Positions 23,740 through 37,768 of a DNA stretch of 64,000 nucleotides are shown here, piece by piece. The stretch covers positions 10,305,001 to 10,369,000 of the forward strand of contig CP141126.1 of assembly GCA_035236585.1 (NCBI GenBank), given 5' to 3'. This stretch comes from Warburgia ugandensis (taxonomy: Eukaryota > Streptophyta > Magnoliopsida > Canellales > Canellaceae). The notes beneath the pieces were generated by a model that worked only from the letters and a program-made list of their open reading frames with translations, ran no database searches and was not told the origin of the DNA. Position 1 is the stretch's first letter. Each line of letters begins with the position of its first letter. The translations under genes were made by a program, and so were the position numbers.

Positions 23740-26550
23740 CAAGGCCTGATATTACATGTACAGTCCATTAAGCTAAGTAATTCTTAAGTGTAAATTACAG
23801 AGATTTGATGATTGTGAAATAATTGATGCCATAAGAATTGGCAGCCAAACTTTAACTAAGATGAGAGTTTAAATCCCTGTAGGATTATGAGAAAATGCAC
23901 TTTCAAGAAAGTATGTGATTCTTATAATATAGAATCTAAATAAAGAGTATAATTGATGATTGCAAATGAGAGCTTTATTATATGATTAAAGGTCTATTCA
24001 TCAACACTGGATACAATAAGGAAGCAGAAACAAACTTAATGCTTACTGCCAAGTTATAATTCTAATAGGCTAAACCTTTTAAAGAACCGGGAAAAAGCGG
24101 GGTGAAGTTACTGCCAAGTTATAATTCTAATAGGCTAAACCTTTTAAAGAACTGGGAAAAAGCGGGATGAAGTTGCCCACAGAGAGGTTGAAACAGCTGT
24201 TTTAAAGAACTCTTGCTAAAATTATATATATATATACACACACATCTGCAAAATGCCATTCACACGAAAACTTTTTAGACGAAAGAGACAAGACTACGTC
24301 TCAACGATGACTATCATTATTTAGCAGCCCATGACCAGTACTCGTCATTTGAACGTGCATAAACAGAAGTCCTGATACATGTTGTCTTATTTCCCACTCA
24401 AAGATAATGACAAAAACAGGAAGCTAGTCCGTCCTTGCCATACACCATCTGTATTTACCCCTTACAACGTGATGGCTATTGATAAGGAATTTAATTCCAG
24501 TGTATTGTAAGTGTCAATCAGAGGTGTCTTTCTTTTTCCTTGTTTGGTTATCTTTGCTGTTCATCGGATTTGGATACAGTTCTTGATGCAGTTTCAAATG
24601 CCATGCAAACTATATCTGATAACTTACTGAAGCACCTGGTCAGGGACTTTTAAGGAGTCTAAACCAAAGATAAGTATGGTTGTTAAGTCTTTTGCGTTCT
24701 TGGATATGCAGGTGGCCACCTCATGTACTATGAGTTGGCCCTGTACATGTCTCAAAACCAAAAGCCCGTGGGTTTGATCCATTCTCTACTAAAAAGAATA
24801 ATAATACCACAAAATAAAATAACGACAATTTTAGATAAGTATAAAACAGGAATCGTTTTAATGATCAAAATGAGCTCAATTTGAATCAAGTTGGGTTGAA
24901 CTAGTGGTGACTACGCAGTTGTTGTGATCAATTCTCAGCATTTGGCTTCTAAACTGAGTAAACGATTCGGCAAGTGGCCTACTTTATGAAGAGTGTTTCA
25001 GACTAAATGGATAAATAAATTATTTCTTCGGGAAATTTCCTCATCCAGGCTCTTCTCAATCTTTAAATCCAAAAATGGTTATTTTAACAGGTAATTTCCT
25101 GCAGAGGGTTTCTGACCTTGGTCAATGCAACTTTATAAAGTTTATGACAATCTGCCCTTCGAAGCAGACATAACAGCGATAGGTAAATAAATTTTCACCT
25201 GACGCAGTTTGTTTCCTACGTTTCAGAACAAGACCCATTTCACCTTCTTCCTCTATATCAGAACCTGAATCAGGCAAATGCGTTTAGAATTTCAAACTCC
25301 TGTTGCCCAATTCGGCTCTAGACCAATCTCTTGGGGTCTCATCTCTCGCATGAGAAAGCAACTCCAAACCATAAAAACATGAGCTTTGGCAAATCACTTC
25401 AATCTACCATAAGTCACCACAGATGGCTGGGGCAGGAAGAAGAATCACCATATACATGGGCTGGTACAAGCCCACTGGCTTGCCGGCCTTGTCTTGGCAA
25501 TTTATAGTCCGTGATTTTGACCCCCAAAAACATAGCCAGCAAAATCAATTCGCTGTCCGTGATTTCAAACCCACATAAGCATATCATTTGTTCAATCTCT
25601 AGTATAGAAAATATCCCTCTTTTGTATTTTCGTCCTAAAATATCGTGGATTCTCAAAACCAAGAGTAGAGTTAAGGGTCACTTGATTTTCTCCATGGTCA
25701 ACGAACTCGTCTTTGCAGAAGAGCAACTGTCTTTGTCATATGAAGCTAGCCTTCTATGTGGCCGGCGCCGACAAAGAAGAATAGGAGAAATCAGGTTAGC
25801 AGAAAGTCAGAGAGAAAGGAGACAGGAGCAATTTGGTCTGAAAATTTACTGCAGTTGTAAAATATATTTTTCTTGCCCCTTTTCAAGAATTGGGTTTAAA
25901 TTTCGAGAAATGCTTGGATGTAATAAGCCCTATTTTGTGGGTTCCTTTACTATGAATTAAGGGGCAAGAAAAATCCTATTGTCTTAAATTATAGTAGATG
26001 AATCTCATAAAAATTCTTTTTGACACATGGTGAAACTCCTCTTTTTTTCTTTTTTCTTTTTTTTTCTTTTAACAGGTCTAGGCCTGCCATTCATCTAGTT
26101 CAAATTGGCTAAAATTTAACACCATTGGATGCCTTTATCCTATGTACTTTTGAGTAAAAATCACAATCCTTTTTTATTAACTTTTTTAAATACGAGAAAC
26201 AAGAAGTTAGGATCATTTAGTTGTACTGATTTCTTATGAATTATCTATTTTTGATACTATGAACATAATAAATGGCTTAGATCTACAAAAAAAAAAATCC
26301 AACAAATATAATAGAAAAAAAAAAAAAAAGTTGTGTAGCTCTTCCATTCTCTCTCACCGATAAAAGTTCGTCACTTATACATGTATTCTCAAGACCAATA
26401 GGAATTACCGATTCTTTAGAAGCTGATTGTCTAATAGTTTTTACAACACTGTAGATTTGGGGATCTTTATTTTCAACCTTTTCTATTTGAAGGAAATTCT
26501 TAGAGTGTCATATCCTAAGATGAAGAATGACTCAAGCATTCCATGAAGGT
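23740..26550. other. Intergenic DNA, no supported gene
   Basis: Contains the 65-bp duplication at 24,044 and a TA/CA microsatellite near 24,226-24,244. The open frames around 25,414-25,960 on both strands overlap each other and carry no family motif, so I leave them out. A T-rich run (TTTTTTTCTTTTTTC) lies near 26,041-26,070. Confidence 0.5.
24044..24173. repeat. 65-bp tandem duplication
   Basis: TACTGCCAAGTTATAATTCT starts at 24,044 and again at 24,109. The copies differ at only two positions (ACCGGG/ACTGGG and CGGGGT/CGGGAT), so the event is recent. Confidence 0.95.
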
Positions 26551-26559
26551 TTGAAGACT

Positions 26560-26660
26560 ATGTGGAACAAATCAAAGTGAGGACCGAAGTTGCTCACATC
26601 TCTTTCCATTATATCAAAGGATTAGCAACCAAGCTGCAGATAGGGTGGCAAAACAAGGTG
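26560..26660 (+). mobile_element. Short LINE RNase H remnant
   Basis: The frame from 26,594 reads SHLFPLYQRI then SNQAADRVAKQG, the N.AAD..AK.G ending of the L1-type LINE RNase H domain. Only about 25 codons are recognisable. It ends where an LTR-like terminus (TGTGACAACCC, 26,653) begins, so it was probably cut by that insertion. Confidence 0.45.
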
Positions 26661-27086
26661 TGACAACCCTGGTTTTTGAATGACTTTTTAGCAATTTTTT
26701 TTTAAAACAAGGCTTCTAGTTGAAAATTTTCTTTTTGAAAACAAATAGCAAAAACATTTTTTCTTTTTTTTAATGAAAATATTTTTATAGAAACCCTGAG
26801 TGTCATTGCTACTTGCAAACAGGGATTTGATGGTAAAATGATCGTTTCATTTTTACCAAAAATCTAACAATGTCTCCTCTATTTCTCAGATGTTGCGCAT
26901 TTTTTGCTTGAGATGCGGTATCCCTGATATACATCAAATCATACAAATAACCAATAAAGGATACTCTACCTACATTCAATTGTATCTAAATGTATTATAT
27001 GTTTAAAAAGAAAATATTTTTACTTTTAAGGAGAGGATCTAAAAATAAGTTTTATTATTGCCAGAATCTATCCAATCACAGCCATC

Positions 27087-27142
27087 ATTCTATACATTTC
27101 TCATATATATATATATATATATATATGAGAAATGTATAGAAT
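27087..27142. repeat. Perfect 56-bp palindrome centred on an (AT)n run
   Basis: ATTCTATACATTTCTC (27,087-27,102), then 24 bp of AT repeat, then the exact reverse complement GAGAAATGTATAGAAT (27,127-27,142). The whole 56 bp is its own reverse complement. Confidence 0.97.
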
Positions 27143-27841
27143 ATGTCAATTCAAAAATGAACTTTACATGTTCTTATACTTACTTTGGCATCACCATGGC
27201 TAATCTCTTTTGTAACTTTTTATTCCTTTGCTTTCCTTCTTCTGTTCTATTTCATTAAATTTGAGATGTTGTAAACAAATACAATATCTCAGTAGGCTAG
27301 TACTTGTGTTGATGGAATAAGATGCATAAACAATAAACTGCAATTTATGATTTACAAAAATCACTGCTTTTAACAATATTTATATATCTTATCAAAGTCA
27401 ATATATATATATATATATATATTTTAAAACATGATGCTCATGTCAATTCTATAAATTTATAAAATATACATTTGATGTCAAAACTATTCAATCATTAATT
27501 CCAATGCTCGGTAAGGACCGAACTCAATCTAATTAGATCATAAAGCGAATCTGCATTATTGTTTTGAGAAATCATAAATACATGTCCAAAACATACATGT
27601 CTTCTAGATTTTCTTACTTATAAATCAATGTCAAATATCATAAGCTCACAAACACATTCATATAGTAATATCCAATTAAAATTGAATTTCAGTATGTAAA
27701 ATGAAGGTATGAAATCTTAATGCATTATGTCAATACTTTTCATTCAATTCACAATACCACAATTTATATCAGATTCTCAACTCTGTGAGAAAACTCAAAA
27801 GTTATTGAAATGTGAACAAAACCTCAAACTATCATCCAAAC

Positions 27842-30800
27842 TGTAATATCCTTAATTTTTTATATAAATTAGGAATTTGTTAAATAAATTAAATTAAAAA
27901 TTTATAGATGGAAATTTTTTTTGAAAACTTAAAAATTTGAAAGTGCTCATCGATAGGATTCCAATGCCATAAATAACGCTGAAAACGGAGCTCAAACAAG
28001 AGAGTTAGGATCCATTAAAGTTATAGGGGTATTTTAGTCTTTTGGTAGAAATGTATAACACAGGAGCCCAAATTGATAATGGCACCCCCGTCTTCTACAC
28101 GCCTCTACCGGATCTGGCAAAATCGCCGGAGAAACCAGGGAAGAGGCGTGAAAGGAAGAGTTTCTCTTCCCCTAAGACGCTAAGGCCTATATCTACCCCT
28201 CCCCAGGTGCCAAAACGCTCTACCCTGAGCGTTTTCACTGAGTTTCACTCAGAAACTTAGCTCTGCAAAGTTGAATTTTTCTGGCGAGTGGAACTCTGAC
28301 AACGTCCATCAACGGCTAACAATGCGAGGTAAGCCTTAAACCTTGATTTCTGTATTAAATAAATAGGAAATATAAAATAGAAATACATTAAATCAGAAAA
28401 AATCAAGTTTTCCTGGGAACTCTGTGCATGTTACTGTTGGAGCGTGATTCAATGGATGAAACCACATTTGTTTGAAAAATCGGACCGTCCATCTAGTGCA
28501 CAAGAGAACCAAGATCAAACGTTTTAAATTTGGGAGAGATCCAACGGTGGGTTTCTCCAGATAACGTGAAAAAGTACCTATGGACGTTTTTAGGAACTTG
28601 GGAAAAATCATTTAAAAAACATGGTGTTTGGCAAAATCAATGCAAAAGGAGGATATAAATGAATTCTAGAGGAAATTTTGAAAAAAACAGTGGCAAAATC
28701 ACACAAAACGGAGGCTTGTAGGCTTGCCGGAGACGACCGGAATCCGATCGTCTTCTCCAGCGGCGGCGATCGCTTCAGCGCCCTGGCCCTGACGTCGGGA
28801 TGCCTAGCAGGACACCCCAAAGACAACGACGAATAGGAGTTCGACGCGCGTGCGAGGGAGACAGCATTGGTTGTCTTGGTGGGGTCGAGACGCGCGGCAT
28901 CCTGGCAACCATGACGCACGCGGTGGTGCGTCACGGTGTCGAAGACGCACGCGGCACGTCTCGGCTGTGTTTCACGTAGGCGGGCGTCTTCATGATGCCA
29001 GTTTACGCCGGTATAAACCGGTGTAAACTAGAGCCGCCGGTACAAACCACCTTACGGTGGTCAGTCAGCCCCATTTTGTGTATGTTTTCAATAAAACTTG
29101 ACTTTTGGGAGAGTCCAAATCATGATCCAAAAGAGGCTTTGTGACTGTATTGACGAAGCAGACATAAGTTTAACTTAAAAATTTATAAATGACCACTTTT
29201 AATTTAAAATTTTTTTTAAATAGTGATGTGACATGTATAGGTGCACTTGAATATACCAGTTAAGGAGATTATTAGTAAGCTAGTGGTCTCACATTGAGGT
29301 AGGTGACCACAATTAATGCTTTGCTTCAATTTTTAAATCATGCATAAACATAGCATCATGTGTGATTGTGTTTTAAAGCGCATTTAATAATTTTCGTTGG
29401 TTTCATGAGACTACGAGTACTTTATGATTATTACAAATTGATATCTTTTATTGAATAAACTCATGAAAAATGTTTTATGAGCATGATATTAATTAGTTAT
29501 GCTTAAATAGAGACTTCTTTCTTATTATATATTGGAAATGCATGGAAATAAAAATAGAGACTTGTTAGCTGATCCTTTTATAGGCTAACCCCAGGATGAG
29601 GGGCGTGTCTTAGGGATTGCGAGCTACCAGTGCTCTTAAGTTTTAGCATATACCTATGATTTTCGTGTTTTTATATTTGATGACGGGTGCTCTCACCCGG
29701 CGGGCGTAATGCTAGGAGGGATAGGGCCAGCCACCCACCCTCCGAGATTGTGATATGATGATATTGTGATATGATAGACACCTGCCCACAGATGACATTC
29801 AGTAGGGGTTTGGTAATATGGATATTCCACACTACCAGTCTGAGCCTTTCCATGGGGACAGACGCTAAGTCTCCCGTTATGGTGTCGATGGAGAGCAGTG
29901 GTGGTTGATACCCATGGAGGTTGCCACTGTGGCATGTGGCCTATGTTCTTATTATGTGTACGTGTATGGTGAGCATGGTTATGGATGATATGCCTGGGTG
30001 TGACGACACTCAAAGGTTGGCTATGAGTACTCATGATCAGTGATATTAGTGCGATGTTATGGGACCCATTGCCTTAGGGTGCCCTTATTTTTATTGTATA
30101 CTCATCTACATTGATTCATGTCATGTTTTAACTCTGTGAAATGCAGGTTTTAACATATAGAATAAATTGGTATTTATGTTGGCATGACTTATGATAATAT
30201 TATTTTCATAGATGATAGCCTTTTTATTTTATCAGTACTGTTATTCATTTATTTTATTTTATACATTAATTGTCTATGTACCGACACAAGCGATAGCTTG
30301 CTGAGGCATTGCTTTATTTTGCAATGCCTTAGATCTCGAGCGTGATAACAGGAAAGGCAAAGCTGTTGAGAAACCGTGAAAGCTACAGAAGATCTTGTTT
30401 TCCTAGAATTTTAGACAGTGATGTGAGTCAATAAACATGATTATCATTTGAATTTAATTATGGACTGTATATTTTATATTTTGGATTTGATTGAGATATT
30501 TAGACATATATTAGACATTTATATGGGATGTTATGATGGATAGACCCTGGGCTATATTATTATTGTGTTTTGGATATTTATTTGATTCAAAATAAAAGTG
30601 CCGATTTATTTGACATTAATTGATACGTGTATTGTTTTAAAATTTATTATCATAAAAATTTATTTATGTTTTCATTTATAAGTATGCCATTTTGAGAAAG
30701 GAAAACTAACACCCAGAGTTTTTAAGTGATGTTTTAGTAAAATGATAAATAAAACTTTTCTCATAGGATCCCAAATGCTCTTATTAAAAATGCTATTATT

Positions 30801-30843
30801 ATTATTAAAGAAAAAAAGTGCCTTAAAAATTCGGGGTGTTACA
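27842..30843 (+). mobile_element. Solo LTR, 3,002 bp, Tekay/Del-like Ty3/gypsy, with 5-bp target duplication
   Basis: It starts TGTAATATCCTTAATTTTT and ends TTCGGGGTGTTACA. It is flanked by CAAAC on both sides (27,837-27,841 and 30,844-30,848), the 5-bp duplication expected of these elements. The same LTR, about 85% alike over the terminal 150 bp, lies in reverse at 58,374-61,237 next to chromovirus pol, which assigns the family. No internal region is present, so this is a clean solo LTR left by LTR-LTR recombination. It carries paired stem-loops near 30,287-30,329 and a GC-rich middle (28,720-29,060). Confidence 0.92.
30287..30329 (+). other. Paired stem-loops conserved in the LTR family
   Basis: CAAGC-GATA-GCTTG (30,287-30,300) is followed by AGGCATTGC-TTTATTTT-GCAATGCCT (30,304-30,329), both with perfect stems. 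The same pair is preserved in the reverse LTR at 58,845-58,886. The larger stem survives in reduced form at 22,961-22,978. Position, about 540 bp from the LTR end, suggests a role in the transcript, such as processing near the 3' end. Confidence 0.75.
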
Positions 30844-31040
30844 CAAACAATCCTGTCAAACATCGATGAGAAGTGCCCAATACAAATCATCAAAATTCCA
30901 TCAAGGAGTCATATAAAACAAAAAATAAAAAAACACCAAAATTCTAAGCACCTAGAAGTCTACCAGTGTCATACTACACTTGCCCTCATCGGCTACTCTC
31001 ACTAGTAGAACAGCAAGGGTCTTATAACTCAATCTAAGCT

Positions 31041-31530
31041 AGGCCAAACTTGACAAGTCACCTGATTTTAACCTTATTAGTAAATCAGTATATGTGATGG
31101 ACCAGGCAAACTCTCACGAGTCTCCTAATTTTAACCTTATCAATAAAGAAAAATGTACAGATGAGCTAGGACCAACTCTCGTGAGTCACCTGATTTTAAC
31201 TATATCAACATAACATAGTTTGTATACAGGTTAGGACCAACTCTCAAGAGTTGCCTAAATTTAATCTTATCAATAGAACAAAATATATAAACAGTCAGGA
31301 CCAACTCTCATGAGTTTCTTTATTTTAACCGTATTAGCAAAGCTAAGTATGCGTACATGCTAAGACCAACTCTCGTGAGTCGCCTTATTTTAACTATATT
31401 TATATAATATAGACGTGGGCTAGACTAACTGACACAAGTCATCTGATTTTAACCGTATCTATGATCACCTAGACTATAGTCTTTAGATGGGCAGGACCAA
31501 CTCTTACGAGTCGCTGATTTTAACTCTATC
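31041..31530. repeat. Eight-unit tandem array, ~64-bp period
   Basis: Units begin near 31,041, 31,104, 31,168, 31,233, 31,298, 31,362, 31,422 and 31,493. The core is AGGACCAACTCTCGTGAGTC followed by (A/G)CCTGATTTTAAC(C/T). The core holds a small inverted repeat, ACTC...GAGT. The ~30 bp between cores are much less conserved. Related single units in reverse orientation occur at 49,148-49,215. Confidence 0.9.
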
Positions 31531-31979
31531 TGTGATCACATAGATCACAGTATTTTACAATAAAATCTCAAGGAAAAATACTCAAAACAAATCATCATAT
31601 TTTATTTGTTGAGAGTTTTCCGCAAATGCACAGCTGTTGTAATTTAGCTGATGCAAGTCTAGGTCGATTTCCACAGGGACTCGACTTAAATGTGGAGTTT
31701 ACATAACTTTCAATTAATAAAAAAAAATACAAATAACACAAACAAACTAACAATAAAAGAAAAGCTTAGATTTATTTAATTACTGGAATGTACAGACTTA
31801 TTTATTCTAAAAGAAAAAAAACAGAAAATAAAGCTAAATAACAATCCTGGACAACACTGTCCCTGAATAGGCAGAATAAGGATAAAGTAAAAACCAGATT
31901 AGTCAAGGATATAAATGAAATTAAATTAGGGACCCAAACGGAATTAAAACGAGGACACAAATGGTATTAAAATGAGGAC

Positions 31980-33460
<1,481 letters not shown>

Positions 33461-35085
33461 GATTTTTGGTGTGGGATCCATCAAACTAAGCTGATCTGAA
33501 CCATCTAACGTATCTTGAATTATCTGCAAAGCAAAATATAAAATTAGAATTAACTTATGTGAACAATTAGCTATAATGATCATCCGATCATTAACTTTTC
33601 AAATTAACAGTTAAATGATTGATTAAAGCTAAAATTGATTTAAAATCACAAAATTATCTTATTAAATTATTTAATAAAATAGTAATATAATATTATTATT
33701 GACAAAATTAAAGACTCAACATTATTAATATCATCTAAAATAAATTTGTAGAAAACACATAGACAATTATGGGTAATCATATACCTAAGTACTGCCAAAC
33801 AATCTTGTAGACCTTTCTTACAAAGATAAATAGTAAATAACATGTTTTCATTCTAAATTACTTGCATATCTGAAAAATATACGCATGTTCCTTTTAAAAT
33901 TCTTCACCGTTTGTAATCTAGGTCTTATGTAATCATCCACGATCAAGGTCATCTGTAGATCACTTTTCTATCACCACTTAGCATAGATAAATGTGATCAT
34001 GATCGTTAATCTATTGTTAGTCTTTCCTAACCATGGATCATCGATCAGATCTCCAACGATAGCTAGAAACATAGATCCATACCATAATTGTTAATCCATA
34101 CTCCGAATCCCTCTTTCAACATCTAAAGTTACTGATATGTGAGCTTACAAATTACTCTTTCATGGATGGGTATCTCTAAATCTCTTATCCACTACAAGAT
34201 CCAATGTTGGATGGTCGAATCTAGGGTCCACCTAATTTCGATAGTCATACATGTTTATATTTTCAATTTCTAGTCGATCCAATCATGGGATCAAGTTTTG
34301 TAGCATGATAATGATGATTAACATATTCATTGCATGTATATCTAGTAGAAATACGATGATCCACAACTATCAAGATCTCCATGTAATGAATTAACCGTTA
34401 GATCTAGGGTTATAGGTCTAGATTTGTTGATCAGGCAGTTTAAGGGAGTTGATCTAACATACATGTTCCTAATCATATTTAATCATCTATAAAATTTTTA
34501 GAAATTTTAAAATTTATAGATTGCGTTTCATATAAATTGAAATATGAGATAAATTGGAGAAGATCGGTAGTGATTTTACCTACAATCATGTTGATCCTCA
34601 CCTAATAGATCTTCAGGAGTGTTGGATCATTGTTGGATTGGTCATGGATCGACGCAATCATGCCGTACAATACTGTTATGATATCTTTGTCGGATCAACT
34701 CCAATTGTCGATCTTCTTGAGGGGTTTTGGGTGGTTGGGAGGAGCACGATGAGTGGCTCGGATATTTGATTTTAGGCATTTTGGCCTTTGTACACATAGT
34801 GCCTGGCGACTATTTACAGTCGTCGAGCTTCAATTACCAGTGACAGAGAAGAAAGGGGGGAAGGAGATGGTGAGTCTGAAGGAAAATGAGGGGAGGAAAG
34901 AGGGGCAAAGGATTAGTATTGGCGGGTTTTGGCTGGCTGCATCACGCATGCCTGATCTTTCCTAGGAATGGAACTTGTATCATCGATTGTTGCCAAAAAC
35001 CGGCGACATTGTGCTGGGTTGGCTGGTGGGGATGAGGTGGTGTTAGTGACCGATGGCCAGATTTGGTCACCGCTCGTTGTTCGAT

Positions 35086-35134
<49 letters not shown>

Positions 35135-35450
35135 AGAAGAAGAAGAGAGAAAGACAGTGTCAGGTTTTGTTTCAAAAATCAAGGGTGCCATCATTTTAAC
35201 CAAAATGCCTTTTGTATTCAAAAAGTTATGACTTCTTCATTCAAACTCTAATTTCATCATTCTTAGTGTTGTTGGAATTAGATTTTTTTAGTGCAATTCG
35301 AATTTTGAGGTTTCAAAGTCAAATTCTAAGTTTTCAAAGCAGTCACTCTTAGGAAATTCAAATCCTAACAAATTTTCAATTTTTTATTCCATTCAAATAA
35401 AAATGTATTATAATTATACAGAAAAAGAGCCTAAAAATGAGGTTGTTACA
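33461..35450 (+). mobile_element. Probable LTR tail, plus orientation
   Basis: AT-rich DNA with many GATC words and a (GA)n/(AAG)n run at 35,088-35,145 ends at 35,450 in AATGAGGTTGTTACA, the kind of terminus seen in the 3-kb LTRs (GGTGTTACA). It may continue leftward into the GA-rich block. No primer-binding site or coding region follows, and no target duplication was confirmed. Confidence 0.35.
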
Positions 35451-37587
35451 CAAGGGGTGAATCGACTACAGTCACTTATTGTGCAAAACACTGATGAGTA
35501 AACTGTTTTGTTTTGGGTTTTAGTGTGAATTCCACACGTGTTTACTCTCTTGAATGGCTTTGTAAGAGACCCATCTGGGTCTTTGACGTAAGTTTCTCTT
35601 CCTCTTAACGAATCTAGAATCATTTGAAAGGAAAAAAAAATGATCTAACTTGTAAAAGTATGTTGAGTGGACTCGAATGAAGCAGGAAAATTCGGTGACT
35701 TGATAAATTTTTGAATATTTATTTATTTATTAAGCAACTTTTGAATACATTTCCGCAAAGATAGGTTACAGACAGTATCTGCAAATTTCTCTATAGAAAA
35801 TGGAAGTAGCACCAAATTGTGGTGGCATTTTTTTAATTTATTTTCAAAGGAGAACTTTGAGTTTATTGGGTACTTCAGTTCTTAAATGTAGTCAAGTTGT
35901 TTTATTAGGGAATCAAATCAAAGTTAGACGAATTCTGAGTTGCAAAGCAGTCGACCCAAAACGTGTAGTTATGAAAGGTAGTGATATTTCTTCCACAAAC
36001 TAGAACAAAGATATAAGCCATCGTTCCACACCAATGCTAAACAATCACGGGGAACCATAGTGTGGAACAAAGAAATATCGTCCAGTTCATCCAACCGATG
36101 GAGTTGATCGCTTTATATATCCAAACTGGTCAAGTGAGAGTTTGTGGGTTCAAGTCCACTAAGAATTGGACAGCGAAATACCTTCCGGTTCTTCCAAACC
36201 ATCAATACCTTATCCTGTATGGACACCGCCCATCAACAAATTAAAGCAAGAGTCATCTTCTCACGCTTAGACCTTAACCGAGACTTGGTGATCAATGGGC
36301 TAAGGATCATCCATTAAGGTGAGTCTATTGGTAATGGGGCCAGAATTATGCTTGCCCGTTGGATCACATTCCCATCACGCACTTGCCGGCCTCAACCTGC
36401 CTTTTAGCTTTTTCCTCCTACAAACTTGTCCCTTCACATGCACGCAGAGAAGGGCTGCCCGACTCAGGGCAAGTTTCAGTGAGGCCCCAGATTTCAACAT
36501 GCATGTGGGCCTCCCCTTTATTTGATTTGGCAGTACATCCAATTGCTCTGACAATGGATGCCTATAAGCCCAAAAATACACTGATCAGATGATATCAGAT
36601 TCTGACAATCTATGTTTTTGGTCGTTGATTGTGGACCGGGCCTTTTACAATGTTTCTGATACTTGGTGTCTGATGATTAAAAAAAGTATTTTAATTTTTG
36701 AACGGACCAGATCAATCAAAGGCGGGACCTCCTAATAACTAGCACTCAAATATATCATTGAAGCTACAGTAAAAATCAGTACTGACTAGTACTCGGTCTA
36801 TGGAAGCCGGGAGCAATCAACCCATAAATGCGGAACTGGATGTATATTAGAGGACCAAAGGAGGGAGGGAAAAAAAAAGAAGGGGAGAGAGATACGGACA
36901 CGCCTCCGTAGTCCCCTTGACCTTCGGTATTAAGCCGAGAAAAAATAGAATGGGATGTTGTACTTTTGTGACTCTTTCGTTCACATCTTCAGAAATGGCA
37001 AAGGATAAAGGGGCCCACATAAAAGGAGTCCTTCATGTTAGATCCTGATCACGTTCTTCCCCACCAACGAGGGCACCGCCCCTTGTGGGGCCCTTGTCAT
37101 TCTTTAACAAATTAAGAGACGGGTGTCCTACTTTTGTCTGGGGCTCTCGCCTCATTTCAATAAATCACGAGATTTTGTGCCTCAGACGTTTTCTCCTTTA
37201 AAATCTCATCACGCTACTTGTCATTTTTGTGCTTGACACAATTCTTCCGGATATTTTCTTACTTCAATCTATTCCTGCTTGAAACCATTCATCAAGATAT
37301 TTTCTTTTTCACTTACTTCTTGAGAAATGATAAATGCAAGTGTACGCTTGTCCTATATCCTGCATTTGGGGTCTCTAAAATTTTAGCTAGATTTGTTGAA
37401 AAATTATAATGAGGATGCATATAGTACACTTGACGGAATATATTGTCAGTCCCCACTTGCATTTGTATTTATCATTTCTCTTATTTCTAGAGTCAAGGTC
37501 CACTAATGCAAATGCAAAAGAGTGATTATTGGAGAAAAAATGGAAAAGGTAAGGGTAGAAAATAGGAAGAGGATTTAATTCACATAA
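35451..37587. other. Intergenic DNA, no supported gene
   Basis: Short open frames here (for example 35,800-36,003) carry no motif I know. GTGGGTTCAAGTCCAC at 36,147-36,162 resembles a tRNA B box but has no cloverleaf around it. An A-rich/AG-rich run lies at 36,862-36,890. Confidence 0.5.
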
Positions 37588-37768
37588 GGAAAGGAGTCTT
37601 GGCACAATAGTAGATTTGTTGTTGTGTGATCTTAAGGTCACGAGTTCAAGTTGTAGAAATAACCTCTTGCAGCATGTAAAATAAGACTTCATACTATTGA
37701 CTCTTGTGGTTTGTACTTTCGCTGAACCCTATATATGCAAGAGCTTTGTGCACTAGCTCTGCCCCTTA
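37588..37768 (+). mobile_element. Au-family SINE, diverged
   Basis: GAAAGGAGTCTTGGCACAAT, GGTCACGAGTTCAAG, AACCTCTTGCAGCATG, TTGACTCTTGTGGTTTG and GTGCACTAGCTCTGCCCCTT follow the full Au order. There is no clear target duplication. It is older than the copies at 4.1, 7.4 and 41.0 kb. Confidence 0.88.

Larger units (their letters stand above)
26653..31560 (-). mobile_element. Old LTR-like repeat, minus orientation, split by a solo LTR
   Basis: TGTGACAACCCTGG at 26,653 reads as an LTR 3' end on the minus strand (CCAGGGTTGTCACA). AT-rich sequence follows to 27,841. The solo LTR (27,842-30,843) then interrupts, and the repeat resumes at 30,849 with the ~64-bp repeat array. A second LTR-like region at 49.1-50.2 kb shows the same core motif about 1 kb before its own CCACA end, in the opposite orientation. 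The far end of this repeat is not located. Inferred, with no internal coding region seen. Confidence 0.4.

Noticed and set aside
25414-25960. Overlapping frames on opposite strands, up to 149 codons
   Set aside because: No motif on either strand and simple composition; overlap suggests chance.
28042-28934. Open frames inside the solo LTR
   Set aside because: They lie in LTR DNA, have no domain and are not kept in the related LTR at 58.4-61.2 kb.
31041-31530. Regularly spaced repeats resembling a CRISPR array
   Set aside because: Eukaryotic nuclear context, degenerate repeats and related spacers; a diverged tandem array explains it.
36140-36165. B-box-like GGTTCAAGTCC, possible tRNA gene
   Set aside because: The flanks do not fold into an acceptor or anticodon arm that I can see.
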